From: Bombilactobacillus bombi
Lineage (GTDB): Bacteria; Bacillota; Bacilli; Lactobacillales; Lactobacillaceae
DNA length: 64,000 nucleotides
Direction: 5' to 3' (one strand)
Assembly: GCF_964340835.1 (NCBI RefSeq)
Contig: NZ_OZ204251.1
Part shown: positions 8,585-16,975 of the stretch, piece by piece
Layout of the letters: the number at the start of each line of letters is the position of its first letter
How positions within the stretch are numbered: the first letter of the stretch is position 1
Position numbers and translations under genes: made by a program
Notes under the pieces: model-generated
What the model was told of the DNA's origin: nothing
The model's input: only the letters and a program-made list of their open reading frames with translations
Database searches by the model: none

Positions 8585-8607
8585 TAGTGAGAGCGTGGCA
8601 CTCACTA
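8585..8607 (-). promoter_or_regulatory. Hairpin with short U-tract in the infA leader
   Basis: On the minus strand the 7-bp stem TAGTGAG/CTCACTA with a 9-base loop is followed directly by TTTTTG. It begins about 10 bases after the predicted start of transcription, so it could act as an attenuator or mRNA-stabilising 5' hairpin. Confidence 0.5.
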
Positions 8608-8623
8608 GTAAATTCACCAGCTG

Positions 8624-8653
8624 AGTATACCATACAAATACAAGTATTGCCAA
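8624..8653 (-). promoter_or_regulatory. Internal promoter in front of infA
   Basis: Minus-strand -35 TTGGCA (8648-8653), 18-base spacer and extended -10 TATGG-TATACT (hexamer 8624-8629), directly after the adk stop codon. It would let infA, rpmJ, rpsM, rpsK, rpoA and rplQ be transcribed separately from the upstream superoperon. Confidence 0.8.
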
Positions 8654-8656
8654 GCA

Positions 8657-9313
8657 TTAATTAATTTCACTTAAAAAAGCATCAATTTGAGCGAATACTT
8701 GGTCAATTTCTTGCGCACCATCGACTCGTTTTAAAACTCCAGCCTTTTGATAATAATCAATTAATGGAGTGTTCATTTTAATATTTACATCTAAGCGATT
8801 TTTAACAGTTTTTGGTTGATCATCTTCACGTTGATAAAAATCGTGGCTACCACAACGATCACAAGTATCTTTAACTTTGGGTGGATTATAAAGCTTATGA
8901 TAAGTAGCTCCACATTTTCGACAAATGAAACGACCAGACAAACGTTCAACCAATAATTTGGGATCTACATCAATATCAATCACAGCATCAAGCTTTTTAT
9001 TCAAACTAGCGTTAATCTGGTCTAAAGCCTCAGCTTGAGCTAGATTCCGTGGGAAACCATCTAACATATATCCTGCTTCATTAACATCTGATTGTGCCAA
9101 GCGTTCTTGAACAATTTGATTAGTAACTTCATCAGGTACCAATTCTCCTTGATCAATAAATGATTTAGCTTTTAACCCGACTGCAGTTTTGTTAGCCATA
9201 GCTTCCCGAAACATATCTCCTGTAGATATATGAATGACATGGTATTTATCAACAATTTTTTCTGCTTGAGTGCCTTTACCAGCACCAGGTAATCCCATAA
9301 GCATTAAATTCAT
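8657..9313 (-). CDS. adk: Adenylate kinase
   Basis: Catalyses ATP + AMP to 2 ADP. 218 residues, the long bacterial form. P-loop GLPGAGKGT (7-15), DGFPRN (85-90) and a LID domain with four zinc-binding cysteines (Cys131, Cys134, Cys151, Cys154), as in Gram-positive enzymes. It lies between secY and infA; no map gene is present between them, which is common in lactobacilli. Confidence 0.97.
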   Translation of the reverse strand: MNLMLMGLPGAGKGTQAEKIVDKYHVIHISTGDMFREAMANKTAVGLKAKSFIDQGELVPDEVTNQIVQERLAQSDVNEAGYMLDGFPRNLAQAEALDQINASLNKKLDAVIDIDVDPKLLVERLSGRFICRKCGATYHKLYNPPKVKDTCDRCGSHDFYQREDDQPKTVKNRLDVNIKMNTPLIDYYQKAGVLKRVDGAQEIDQVFAQIDAFLSEIN

Positions 9314-9331
9314 TATGCTATCTCCTTATTA

Positions 9332-10627
9332 CTAACGAATAAAGCCAACATATTCACGCTTCATTAATAATCCTTCTAATTGTCTATTTGCTTCAATTGC
9401 AACCCCAACAACAATTAATAAACTAGTACCACCTAAGCCAATTGACTGTGGCAAACCAAATATATTAGTTGCTAATTGTGGCAGTAAGGCAATCAAACCT
9501 AAAAATACTGATCCGACAGTAGACAAACGCAATAATAAACCTGAAATATATTTAATTGTTTCATTCCCGGGCCAAATCCCAGGAATATAGGCACCTTGTT
9601 TTTGCAAGTTTTCAGATAATTTCTCTGGATTAACTTGAACAAATGCATAAAAGAAGGTAAATAGAACAATTAAAACCGTGTATACAATTGCGCCCGTAGT
9701 TGTTTGCAAACTAAAAATATTTTGCAAAACTTGGAACCAAGTATCTCCACCATGAGATTTTTGAAAGGCCATTAAAATCGTAGAAGGTGTGACAATTAGT
9801 GAACTCGCAAAAATAACAGGAATAACACCAGCAACATTAACCTTTAGTGGAAGATAACTTTCAGAACCACCGCTAGTTGCCCGTCTAGTATATTGGATAG
9901 GTACCTTTCGATTAGCTTGCTGTACATAGGTAGTAAACTGAGTAACTAATAAAATAAGCACTAGAATAATAACAATGAATAAAATATTAATCAAAAGTTC
10001 GCTGCCTTTAGCACTTATAATTTGCTCATGAACTAACTGGTATAACCCATGAGGCAATCGGGCTACAATTCCGGCAAAAATAATCATTGATACACCATTA
10101 CCGATACCCTTATCAGTAATTTGTTCACCCATCCAAGTAAGCAACATTGATCCACCGGTCATAATAATTCCCAAAGTAATGAATGTTTGTACACTCGGTT
10201 TTGAAACTAATCCCATACCACTAAGGGCATTAAATCCAGCTGTAATACCAATTGATTGAATAAAAGCCAAAACAATTGTTAAATAACGTGTCACTTGATT
10301 TAACTTACGCCGCCCGACTTCACCTTGTTTGCTCCACTCAACAAATTTAGGAACAATGTCAGTCTGTAAAAGTTGGATAACAATCTGTGCAGTAATGTAG
10401 GGCGAAACTCCCATGGAGAATATGGAATAGTTAGATAAACCTCCACCACTAACAGTATCTAATAATGGAATTAATCCGGTTGAACTAAGCTTTTCCATCG
10501 CAGAAATATTAATACCCGGAACGGCAATTTGTGCTCCCAAACGATAAATCGCTAAAATAAACAACGTAAAAAAGATTTTTTTTCGTATTTCTTTGACTTT
10601 GAGAGCATTTTTTAGTGTTCCTAGCAT
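9332..10627 (-). CDS. secY: Protein translocase subunit SecY
   Basis: Channel-forming subunit of the SecYEG translocon in the cytoplasmic membrane. 431 residues with ten hydrophobic segments. Family landmarks are the N-terminal LKVKEIRKKIFFTL, the plug-region GVSPYITAQIVIQLLQ, GIGNGVSMIIFAGIVARLP and the cytoplasmic loop YTRRATSGGSESYLPLKVN. Its ATG overlaps the rplO stop by one base (TAATG), so translation is coupled. Confidence 0.97.
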   Translation of the reverse strand: MLGTLKNALKVKEIRKKIFFTLFILAIYRLGAQIAVPGINISAMEKLSSTGLIPLLDTVSGGGLSNYSIFSMGVSPYITAQIVIQLLQTDIVPKFVEWSKQGEVGRRKLNQVTRYLTIVLAFIQSIGITAGFNALSGMGLVSKPSVQTFITLGIIMTGGSMLLTWMGEQITDKGIGNGVSMIIFAGIVARLPHGLYQLVHEQIISAKGSELLINILFIVIILVLILLVTQFTTYVQQANRKVPIQYTRRATSGGSESYLPLKVNVAGVIPVIFASSLIVTPSTILMAFQKSHGGDTWFQVLQNIFSLQTTTGAIVYTVLIVLFTFFYAFVQVNPEKLSENLQKQGAYIPGIWPGNETIKYISGLLLRLSTVGSVFLGLIALLPQLATNIFGLPQSIGLGGTSLLIVVGVAIEANRQLEGLLMKREYVGFIR

Positions 10628-11067
10628 TAAATCACCTCGATTGTTCCACCTGCAGCTTCAACTGCCTCTTTTGCAGCTTTTGATACTTTGTTTACTTTAA
10701 TAGTTAATTTCTTCTTTAATTCACCATTAGCTAAAAGTTTAATACCAGAAAGTTCTTTTTTAATAACTCCAGCCTCAAGTAAGACGCGCGCATTAACTTC
10801 AGTACCAGCTCGAAATTGGTTCAAGTCATCCAAATTAACAATTGCATATTCTTTGCGGTTAATGTTATTAAAACCACGTTTAGGCATCCGACGGAATAAA
10901 GGCATTTGCCCACCTTCAAAACCAATACGAGTTTTACCACCACTACGTGCTAATTGACCCTTTTGACCACGACCAGCAGTCTTACCAAAGCCAGATGAAG
11001 TACCACGGCCCACACGTTTTCGTGAGTGACGAGATCCAGGACTTGTTTGTAATTCATGCAATTTCAC
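10627..11067 (-). CDS. rplO: 50S ribosomal protein L15
   Basis: L15 (uL15), 146 residues, a late-assembly large-subunit protein. The start MKLHELQTSPGSRHSRKRVG, the Gly/Lys-rich segment GRGQKGQLARSGG and the motif FEGGQMPLFRRMPKRGF are diagnostic. The start codon is GTG after GGAGG. Confidence 0.97.
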   Translation of the reverse strand: MKLHELQTSPGSRHSRKRVGRGTSSGFGKTAGRGQKGQLARSGGKTRIGFEGGQMPLFRRMPKRGFNNINRKEYAIVNLDDLNQFRAGTEVNARVLLEAGVIKKELSGIKLLANGELKKKLTIKVNKVSKAAKEAVEAAGGTIEVI

Positions 11068-11089
11068 TTTAAAGGCACCTCCTCTTTAA

Positions 11090-11275
11090 TTATTTAACTT
11101 CTTCTACATCAACTAAATGAGCAATTTTTAAAACTGCACCACGAATTGCCGCATTGTCAGGTTTAACAACTGAACTATTTACTCGGCCAAGACCTAATTC
11201 TTTAGCAACCTTACGTTGAGCGGGAATTCGGTGTGCAACACTACGCTTTAAAGTAATTTTAATTTTATTAGCCAT
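11090..11275 (-). CDS. rpmD: 50S ribosomal protein L30
   Basis: L30 (uL30), 61 residues. The pattern KITLKRSVAHRIPAQRKVAK followed by LGLGRVNSSVVKPDNAAIRG is typical of the short bacterial form. It lies between rpsE and rplO in the standard spc order. Confidence 0.96.
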   Translation of the reverse strand: MANKIKITLKRSVAHRIPAQRKVAKELGLGRVNSSVVKPDNAAIRGAVLKIAHLVDVEEVK

Positions 11276-11286
11276 TGTGTGCTCTC

Positions 11287-11787
11287 CTAACCTTGTAATT
11301 CTTCAACTGAAATGCCACGTAAATTAGCAATTTCTTGAGATGTTTTCAATCTTGATAAGCCATCAATTGTTGCTCTTATCATATTAATAGGAGTGTTACG
11401 TCCCAATGACTTAGTAGTAATATCATCAATACCTGCTAATTCCATTACTGCACGAACTGAATCCCCAGCAGCAATACCAGAACCGGCTACAGCGGGTTTC
11501 AATAGTACACTACCAGCACCAAAGTTACCGATAATTTCGTGAGGAATAGTTGTACCAACTCGAGGAACTTCAATTAAATTCTTTTGAGCATTGTCAACGC
11601 CTTTACGAATAGCTTCAGGTACTTCTTGAGCTTTACCTGTACCTAAACCTACGTGTCCGTTTTTGTCACCAACAACAACAATCGCAGCAAAACGCATACG
11701 ACGACCACCTTTAACAACCTTAGTAATACGGTTGATTGAAACTAAACGGTCTTCTAATTCTAATTGAGATGGATCAACAAAAGCCAT
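11287..11787 (-). CDS. rpsE: 30S ribosomal protein S5
   Basis: S5 (uS5), 166 residues, at the mRNA entry site and important for decoding accuracy. The double-stranded RNA-binding fold is seen in LEDRLVSINRITKVVKGGRR and GNKNGHVGLGTGKA-like segments (here GDKNGHVGLGTGKAQEVPEA); the second domain has LKPAVAGSGIAAGDSVRAV. Standard location after rplR. Confidence 0.97.
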   Translation of the reverse strand: MAFVDPSQLELEDRLVSINRITKVVKGGRRMRFAAIVVVGDKNGHVGLGTGKAQEVPEAIRKGVDNAQKNLIEVPRVGTTIPHEIIGNFGAGSVLLKPAVAGSGIAAGDSVRAVMELAGIDDITTKSLGRNTPINMIRATIDGLSRLKTSQEIANLRGISVEELQG

Positions 11788-11805
11788 AAGTCTTATTCCT
11801 CCTTT

Positions 11806-12162
11806 CTAAAATTTAAGTCCATTTTCACGGGCTGCTTCTGCTAAAGCTTGAACCCGACCATGATAGATGTAACCGCCACGATCAAAAACGACATTTTCCT
11901 TACCTGCAGCTACTGCTCTTTGAGCAATTAACTTCCCAACTTCACTAGCTTGTTTAGTTTTGCTGCCAGCTTTAACTTCACTATCTAATGTTGAGGCACT
12001 TGCAAGCGTGACACCCGCTACGTCATCAATAACTTGAGCGTAGATGTTTTTATTAGAACGAAATACATTTAAGCGTGGGCGCTCAGCAGTACCAGAGATT
12101 TTGGAACGGACACGAGCATGACGCTTAGTACGTGTCTTATTTTTATCTGGTTTTGTAATCAC
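11806..12162 (-). CDS. rplR: 50S ribosomal protein L18
   Basis: L18 (uL18), 118 residues, binds 5S rRNA with L5. The frame has a GTG at 12171 and another at 12162. The second is chosen because GAGGTG lies exactly 6 bases before it and it gives the usual MITKPDKNKTRTKRHARVRS start. The C-terminus KENVVFDRGGYIYHGRVQAL is typical. Confidence 0.95.
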   Translation of the reverse strand: MITKPDKNKTRTKRHARVRSKISGTAERPRLNVFRSNKNIYAQVIDDVAGVTLASASTLDSEVKAGSKTKQASEVGKLIAQRAVAAGKENVVFDRGGYIYHGRVQALAEAARENGLKF

Positions 12163-12198
12163 AATTTTCACCTCATAAAATTAATCAGTTAACTGGTT

Positions 12199-12735
12199 TT
12201 ATTTACCAGTCTTACCTTCTTTGCGACGAATATGTTCATCAACATACTTAATACCTTTACCTTTATAAGGTTCTGGTGGACGAACATCACGAATTTCAGC
12301 AGCAAATTGACCAACTTCTTGCTTACTGATGCCGCTGATGTTGATTTGTGTATTAGATGGAACATCAACAGTCAAACCTTCTGGTGTAACCATTTCTACT
12401 GGATTAGAATAGCCGACGTTTAAAACTAACTTTGTACCTTGCTTTTGAGCACGATAACCAACACCAACTAATTCTAAGCTCTTTTGGAATCCTTCATTAA
12501 CACCAATAACCATATTATTGACATTAGCACGAGTAGTTCCGTGAATTGCTTTGTCATTTTCATTACTACGTTCAAACTTAAGTTGATTACCTTCTTGAGT
12601 AATCTTAATTTTAGGGCTTACTTGTCTGGTTAATTCACCTTTAGGTCCTTTAACAGTCACTGTATGTTTACTATCGTCTAACTTAACGGTAACATTTTCA
12701 GGCAAATCAATGAGTTTATTTCCAATACGACTCAC
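12199..12735 (-). CDS. rplF: 50S ribosomal protein L6
   Basis: L6 (uL6), 178 residues with the usual duplicated fold, near the factor-binding site. Landmarks: MSRIGNKLIDLPENVTVKL at the start and RPPEPYKGKGIKYVDEHIRR near the end. GTG start after GGAGG. Located between rpsH and rplR. Confidence 0.97.
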   Translation of the reverse strand: MSRIGNKLIDLPENVTVKLDDSKHTVTVKGPKGELTRQVSPKIKITQEGNQLKFERSNENDKAIHGTTRANVNNMVIGVNEGFQKSLELVGVGYRAQKQGTKLVLNVGYSNPVEMVTPEGLTVDVPSNTQINISGISKQEVGQFAAEIRDVRPPEPYKGKGIKYVDEHIRRKEGKTGK

Positions 12736-12765
12736 GCTTGGCGCACCTCCTTATTATAATTTTGA

Positions 12766-13164
12766 TTACCAAACGTACGCAATAACTTCGCCGCCGATAT
12801 CCTTTGCCCGTGCTTCTTTATCAGTGATAACACCTTCAGAAGTAGAAAGAATAGCAATACCTAAGCCATTTAAGACTTTAGGAACAGCATCAGCTTTTAC
12901 ATAATTACGTAAACCAGGCTTAGAAATCTTCTTTAAACCTGAAATTACCCGTTCGTTATCTTTACTATATTTCAAGTAGATCTTAATTATACCTTGCTTA
13001 TGATCTTCAGTAACTTCATAATCGCGAATAAAGCCTTCACGTTTGAGAATTTCTGAGATACTCTTCTTCATGTTAGAAGCAGGAACTTCTACTGAAGCAT
13101 GACGTACCATGTTCGCGTTGCGAATACGGGTTAAGTAATCCGCAATTGGATCTGTCATAGACAT
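12766..13164 (-). CDS. rpsH: 30S ribosomal protein S8
   Basis: S8 (uS8), 132 residues, a primary 16S rRNA binder and, in E. coli, repressor of the spc operon. The start MSMTDPIADYLTRIRNAN and the C-terminal block LGIAILSTSEGVITDKEAR are diagnostic. The first ATG is preceded by GGAGG at 7 bases. Confidence 0.97.
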   Translation of the reverse strand: MSMTDPIADYLTRIRNANMVRHASVEVPASNMKKSISEILKREGFIRDYEVTEDHKQGIIKIYLKYSKDNERVISGLKKISKPGLRNYVKADAVPKVLNGLGIAILSTSEGVITDKEARAKDIGGEVIAYVW

Positions 13165-13189
13165 TTGCTGACCTCCTATTTTTAAATTT

Positions 13190-13375
13190 TTACCAGCTAG
13201 CTTTTCTCATACCAGGAATTTGACCCTTATGTGCTAATTCACGAAGGCAAATACGGCAAAGTTTAAATTCGCGATAAACAGAACGTGGACGACCGCAGCG
13301 TTCGCAGCGTGTATAAGCTTGTGATGAAAACCTTGCTGGACGATGATTCCGAACAATTTGTGATTTCTTAGCCAA
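13190..13375 (-). CDS. rpsZ: 30S ribosomal protein S14, zinc-binding short form
   Basis: Short S14 (uS14) of 61 residues with two CxxC pairs (CERC at about 24-27 and CRIC at about 40-43) that bind zinc. This is the type encoded in the spc operon of Bacillus and lactobacilli; a zinc-independent S14 paralogue, if any, would be elsewhere. Confidence 0.96.
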   Translation of the reverse strand: MAKKSQIVRNHRPARFSSQAYTRCERCGRPRSVYREFKLCRICLRELAHKGQIPGMRKASW

Positions 13376-13392
13376 TAGCTTGACCTCCTATT

Positions 13393-13935
13393 TTATTTAG
13401 CAAATGGCATTCCGATTTGAGTTAATAGTTCCTTTGATTCCTCATCGGTTGCAGCAGTTGTAACAATGACAACATCTAAACCGCGAACCTTGCTGACTTT
13501 ATCATAATCAATTTCTGGGAAAATTAACTGTTCTTTGATACCTAAAGTGTAATTACCACGACCATCAAAAGCACGCGCACTAACACCATGAAAATCACGC
13601 ACACGAGGTAAAGAAACATTGATTAATTTATCTAAGAAGTCATACATTCTTTCACCACGTAAGGTAACTTTAGCACCAATAGCCATACCTTCACGCAAAC
13701 GAAAACCAGCAATTGACTTTTTAGCTTTAGTAATTAAAGGTTTTTGTCCAGAAATAAGTGTTAATTCTTCGACTGCATTATCCAAATTTTTAGAATTTGA
13801 AACTGCATCACCAACACCCATGTTCAAAACAACCTTTTCAATATGAGGAACTTGCATTACTGATGAGTAATTAAACTTTTTAACTAAGCTCGGAACGATT
13901 TCTTCAACATATTTTGTGTGTAAAGCATTTTCCAT
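13393..13935 (-). CDS. rplE: 50S ribosomal protein L5
   Basis: L5 (uL5), 180 residues, part of the 5S rRNA complex and contacts P-site tRNA. Landmarks: VPHIEKVVLNMGVGDAV, SGQKPLITKAKKSIAGFRLR and GRGNYTLGIKEQLIFPEIDY. Standard position after rplX. Confidence 0.97.
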   Translation of the reverse strand: MENALHTKYVEEIVPSLVKKFNYSSVMQVPHIEKVVLNMGVGDAVSNSKNLDNAVEELTLISGQKPLITKAKKSIAGFRLREGMAIGAKVTLRGERMYDFLDKLINVSLPRVRDFHGVSARAFDGRGNYTLGIKEQLIFPEIDYDKVSKVRGLDVVIVTTAATDEESKELLTQIGMPFAK

Positions 13936-13960
13936 ATTCGTTAAGAACCTCCTCTCCTAA

Positions 13961-14227
13961 TTATTTATCGGATTTTTCCGCAGATTTCTTAGTTGCAGCT
14001 TCTGTGGCTGCCTTAACAACTTTGACATTTGATGCATCGAGCGGAGCTTCAACATCCTTAATTCCACCATTAGGCTCTGTTTGTGAAGGCTTTTGGTGTT
14101 TCTTGATCATATTAACGCCCTTAACAGTTACCTTATTGGCTCTAGGAAAAGCTTGGATAACAGTACCAGTTTTACCTTTATCTTTTCCTACAATGACTTG
14201 AACATTATCGCCGGTTTTGACAAACAC
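13961..14227 (-). CDS. rplX: 50S ribosomal protein L24, shortened C-terminus
   Basis: L24 (uL24) is an assembly-initiator protein near the tunnel exit. The KOW part is normal: MFVKTGDNVQVIVGKDKGKT, then VNMIKKHQKPSQTEPNGGI and EAPLDASNV. The protein is 88 residues, whereas family members usually have about 101-104. The conserved end (TRVGYK...GKKVRVSKKSG in relatives) is missing and replaced by an Ala/Lys-rich tail. Only 25 bases separate its stop from rplE, so no lost remainder is hidden there. GTG start after GGAGG. Confidence 0.93.
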   Translation of the reverse strand: MFVKTGDNVQVIVGKDKGKTGTVIQAFPRANKVTVKGVNMIKKHQKPSQTEPNGGIKDVEAPLDASNVKVVKAATEAATKKSAEKSDK

Positions 14228-14259
14228 TGTTCGAGCACCTCCTTTTAAAATTTCAAATT

Positions 14260-14628
14260 CTACAATACTTCTGGTGCTAATGACACAATCTTCATAAAGT
14301 CATTATCACGTAATTCACGGGCAACTGGTCCAAAAATACGTGTACCTTTAGGAGTCTTGTCTGCATTAATAATTACCGCAGCATTATCATCAAATCTAAT
14401 ATAAGAACCATCAGGACGATGAGAACGAGCTACTGTACGAACAATAACAGCTTTAACAACGTCACCTTTTTTGACAACGCCACCTGGTGTTGCTTGTTTG
14501 ACAGTTGCAACAATTACGTCACCAACACTAGCAACTTTCCGGCCTGAACCGCCTAATACTTTAATTGTTAAGATTTCACGAGCGCCTGAATTATCGGCTA
14601 CTCGGAGACGACTTTCTTGTTGAATCAA
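14260..14628 (-). CDS. rplN: 50S ribosomal protein L14
   Basis: L14 (uL14), 122 residues, forms an intersubunit bridge. The start MIQQESRLRVADNSGAREIL, KGDVVKAVIVRTV and the end GPVARELRDNDFMKIVSLAP are diagnostic. The start codon is TTG with GGAGGA upstream. Confidence 0.97.
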   Translation of the reverse strand: MIQQESRLRVADNSGAREILTIKVLGGSGRKVASVGDVIVATVKQATPGGVVKKGDVVKAVIVRTVARSHRPDGSYIRFDDNAAVIINADKTPKGTRIFGPVARELRDNDFMKIVSLAPEVL

Positions 14629-14667
14629 AATCGGATCCTCCTCTCACAGTTTAATATGGTATTGAGA

Positions 14668-14943
14668 TTAAACTCTAACACCCTTTTTGACAATTTCTAG
14701 TAGACGGAATCGTTTCAAACGGGACAACGGACGAGTTTCCATGATCCGAACAATATCGCCAACATTAGCTTCATTTTGATCATCTTGAGCATAAAATTTC
14801 TTCGAGTATCTGAAGCGTTTGCCATAAACAGGATGTGTCTTATAAGTTTCAACTACAACAGTGATAGTCTTATCCATTTTGTCGGAAACAACACGTCCTT
14901 GATATACCTTACGATGGTTACGAGTACTACCTGTTTCGCTCAA
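14668..14943 (-). CDS. rpsQ: 30S ribosomal protein S17
   Basis: S17 (uS17), 91 residues, a primary assembly protein. Signature segments are RNHRKVYQGRVVSDKMDKTI and GDIVRIMETRPLSRLKRFRL. The start codon is TTG after AAAGGAG. Confidence 0.96.
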   Translation of the reverse strand: MSETGSTRNHRKVYQGRVVSDKMDKTITVVVETYKTHPVYGKRFRYSKKFYAQDDQNEANVGDIVRIMETRPLSRLKRFRLLEIVKKGVRV

Positions 14944-14961
14944 TTAATTTCGCTCCTTTCG

Positions 14962-15159
14962 TTATTTACTCTCTAATTCCTGCTGATGCAATACTGTCTT
15001 AATGCGGGCAATATTTTTCCGAACTTTTTTAATTCTTGCTGTATTTTCCAATTGGCCAGTAGCTTGTTGAAAATGAAGATTAAAGAGTTCTTCTTTGTAT
15101 TGCTTTTCTTTATCATGCATTTGAGCAGTGGTTAATTGTCTAATTTCACTAGTTTTCAT
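14962..15159 (-). CDS. rpmC: 50S ribosomal protein L29
   Basis: L29 (uL29), near the exit tunnel. The frame opens at a GTG at 15171, but the ATG at 15159 has AGGTGG 8 bases upstream and gives the typical MKTSEIRQLTTAQMHDKEKQ start and a 65-residue length. It overlaps the end of rplP by 11 bases. Confidence 0.93.
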   Translation of the reverse strand: MKTSEIRQLTTAQMHDKEKQYKEELFNLHFQQATGQLENTARIKKVRKNIARIKTVLHQQELESK

Positions 15160-15583
15160 CAGATTCGCCACCTACTTCCTCACGCTTAACAAACTTAGTT
15201 TTAATTGGTAGTTTGTTGGATGCAAGTCTTAATGCCTCACGAGCAACTTCTTCGGAAACGCCACCGACTTCAAACATAACTTTTTCACGTTTAACAGCAG
15301 CAACCCATCCAGCAGGTGCACCTTTACCAGAACCCATCCGGACCCCAACACCTTTAGCAGTATAGGATTTGTGAGGAAAAATCTTGATCCAAACTTTACC
15401 GCCACGTTTCATATAACGTGTCATAGCAACACGGGCAGCTTCAATTTGACGGTTAGAAATCCAATGGGACTCTACGGCTTGCAAACCATATTCTCCAAAT
15501 GTAACTTCACGTCCACCCTTAGCTGCACCACGCATTTTACCACGAAATTCACGACGGTGTTTTACACGCTTAGGTACTAACAT
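15149..15583 (-). CDS. rplP: 50S ribosomal protein L16
   Basis: L16 (uL16), 144 residues, shapes the A site. Landmarks: MLVPKRVKHRREFRGKMRG, ARVAMTRYMKRGGKVWIKIF and VRMGSGKGAPAGWVA. Overlaps rpmC at its 3' end, implying coupled translation. Confidence 0.97.
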   Translation of the reverse strand: MLVPKRVKHRREFRGKMRGAAKGGREVTFGEYGLQAVESHWISNRQIEAARVAMTRYMKRGGKVWIKIFPHKSYTAKGVGVRMGSGKGAPAGWVAAVKREKVMFEVGGVSEEVAREALRLASNKLPIKTKFVKREEVGGESDEN

Positions 15584-15586
15584 CGA

Positions 15587-16270
15587 TTAGTTTCCTCCTT
15601 TCGCTCCATTATTGTTGTGATGATTATTTGTCTTTGGCTTGTCAGGTAATACTTCGCCTCGGTAAATCCAAGTTTTTACACCTAAATTACCATAAGTTGT
15701 AGCTGCTTCTACCCAAGCATAGTCAATATCAGCACGCAATGTATGCAAAGGAACTGTACCTTCAGTATGCCATTCAACACGGGCCATATCAGCACCATTT
15801 AAACGACCAGAAACTTGTGTTTTAATTCCTTTAGCACCTGCACGCATTGAACGTTGTGTAGCTTGACGTTGAACACGACGAAAGGCAATACGAGCTTCCA
15901 ACTGCCGAGCCATGCTTTCACCAACTAATTTAGCATCTAAATCAGGCTTTTTAATTTCAACAATATTAATATGAATGTTTTTACCAGTTAAGGCATTAAT
16001 TTCTTTACGTAACTTTTCAACTTCAGATCCACCTTTACCAATAACCATTCCTGGCTTAGCAGTATGAATCGAAACGTTGATTTTTTTAGCAGCACGTTCA
16101 ATTTCAATGCGAGAAACTGAGGCGTTGTCTAATCTTTTTTCAATAAAACGACGGATTTTGATATCTTCAAGTAAAAATTTAGAAAAATCTTTCTTGTCAG
16201 CATACCATTTAGAATCCCAATCACGGACGATTCCAAGACGAAATCCGATAGGATTAATTTTTTGACCCAC
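15587..16270 (-). CDS. rpsC: 30S ribosomal protein S3
   Basis: S3 (uS3), 227 residues, at the mRNA entry with helicase activity. It has the N-terminal MGQKINPIGFRLGIVRDWDS, the KH domain motif PGMVIGKGGSEVEKLRKEI and the C-terminal domain with YGNLGVKTWIYRGEVLP. A His/Asn-rich tail ends the protein. GTG start. Confidence 0.97.
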   Translation of the reverse strand: MGQKINPIGFRLGIVRDWDSKWYADKKDFSKFLLEDIKIRRFIEKRLDNASVSRIEIERAAKKINVSIHTAKPGMVIGKGGSEVEKLRKEINALTGKNIHINIVEIKKPDLDAKLVGESMARQLEARIAFRRVQRQATQRSMRAGAKGIKTQVSGRLNGADMARVEWHTEGTVPLHTLRADIDYAWVEAATTYGNLGVKTWIYRGEVLPDKPKTNNHHNNNGAKGGN

Positions 16271-16291
16271 GTTTTTCCCTCCTTATTAAGT

Positions 16292-16642
16292 TTATTCTTC
16301 TTCTGATACGACAACCGTAATATGGCTGGTCCGCTTATTGATTGGTGATGCTGAACCTTTAGCCCGTGGACGAAAACGTTTCAAAGTTGGTCCTTCATTG
16401 ACGTATGCTTCACTAACTACTAAACTTTGAGCATCTAAATCATAATTATGCTCAGCATTAGCAATTGCTGACTTTAATACTTTAGCAACGATTGGTGAGC
16501 CAGCTCGTGGTGTAAATTGTAAAATTGCCATAGCTTCAGCAGCACTCTTGCCTTTAATAAGCTCTAGCACAAGGCGAGCCTTACGAGGCGCAATACGAAC
16601 TGTCTTAGCAGTAGCTGTTGCACTGGTGATTTGTTCTGCCAT
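16292..16642 (-). CDS. rplV: 50S ribosomal protein L22
   Basis: L22 (uL22), 116 residues; its loop lines the exit tunnel and is a macrolide-resistance site. Landmarks: RIAPRKARLVLELIKGKSAA and the loop RFRPRAKGSASPINKRTSHI, which shows no insertion or deletion. Confidence 0.97.
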   Translation of the reverse strand: MAEQITSATATAKTVRIAPRKARLVLELIKGKSAAEAMAILQFTPRAGSPIVAKVLKSAIANAEHNYDLDAQSLVVSEAYVNEGPTLKRFRPRAKGSASPINKRTSHITVVVSEEE

Positions 16643-16659
16643 CGTTTAACCTCTCCTTT

Positions 16660-16938
16660 CTATGCTCCAGTCTTCTTATCATCTTTTCCATGGCCATGAA
16701 ATGTTCTTGTAGGAACGAATTCACCCAATTTATGGCCGACCATGTCTTCTTGAATATAAACAGGGACGTGCTTTCTTCCGTTATAAACAGCAATCGTGTA
16801 ACCTACAAAGCTTGGAAAAATAGTAGAACGACGTGACCAAGTTTTAATAACTGACTTTTTTTCCCGATCTGCTTGTGCTTCAATCTTTTTCATCAAATGA
16901 GCATCAGCAAATGGTCCCTTTTTCAAACTACGACTCAT
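16660..16938 (-). CDS. rpsS: 30S ribosomal protein S19
   Basis: S19 (uS19), 92 residues, in the head of the small subunit. MSRSLKKGPFADAHLMKKIE, WSRRSTIFPSFVGYTIAVYN and KLGEFVPTRTFHGHGKDDKK identify it. Between rplB and rplV. Confidence 0.97.
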   Translation of the reverse strand: MSRSLKKGPFADAHLMKKIEAQADREKKSVIKTWSRRSTIFPSFVGYTIAVYNGRKHVPVYIQEDMVGHKLGEFVPTRTFHGHGKDDKKTGA

Positions 16939-16975
16939 CAGACAACCTCCCTTTTTTGTTATCTCTTACAAAAAA

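Noticed and set aside
8546..8653. 36-codon upstream extension of infA
   Set aside because: It runs through the promoter and leader hairpin; the TTG at 8545 gives the exact 72-residue IF-1.
16129..16314. Small frames inside ribosomal genes on either strand
   Set aside because: They overlap highly conserved genes in other frames and show no independent start signals or domains.
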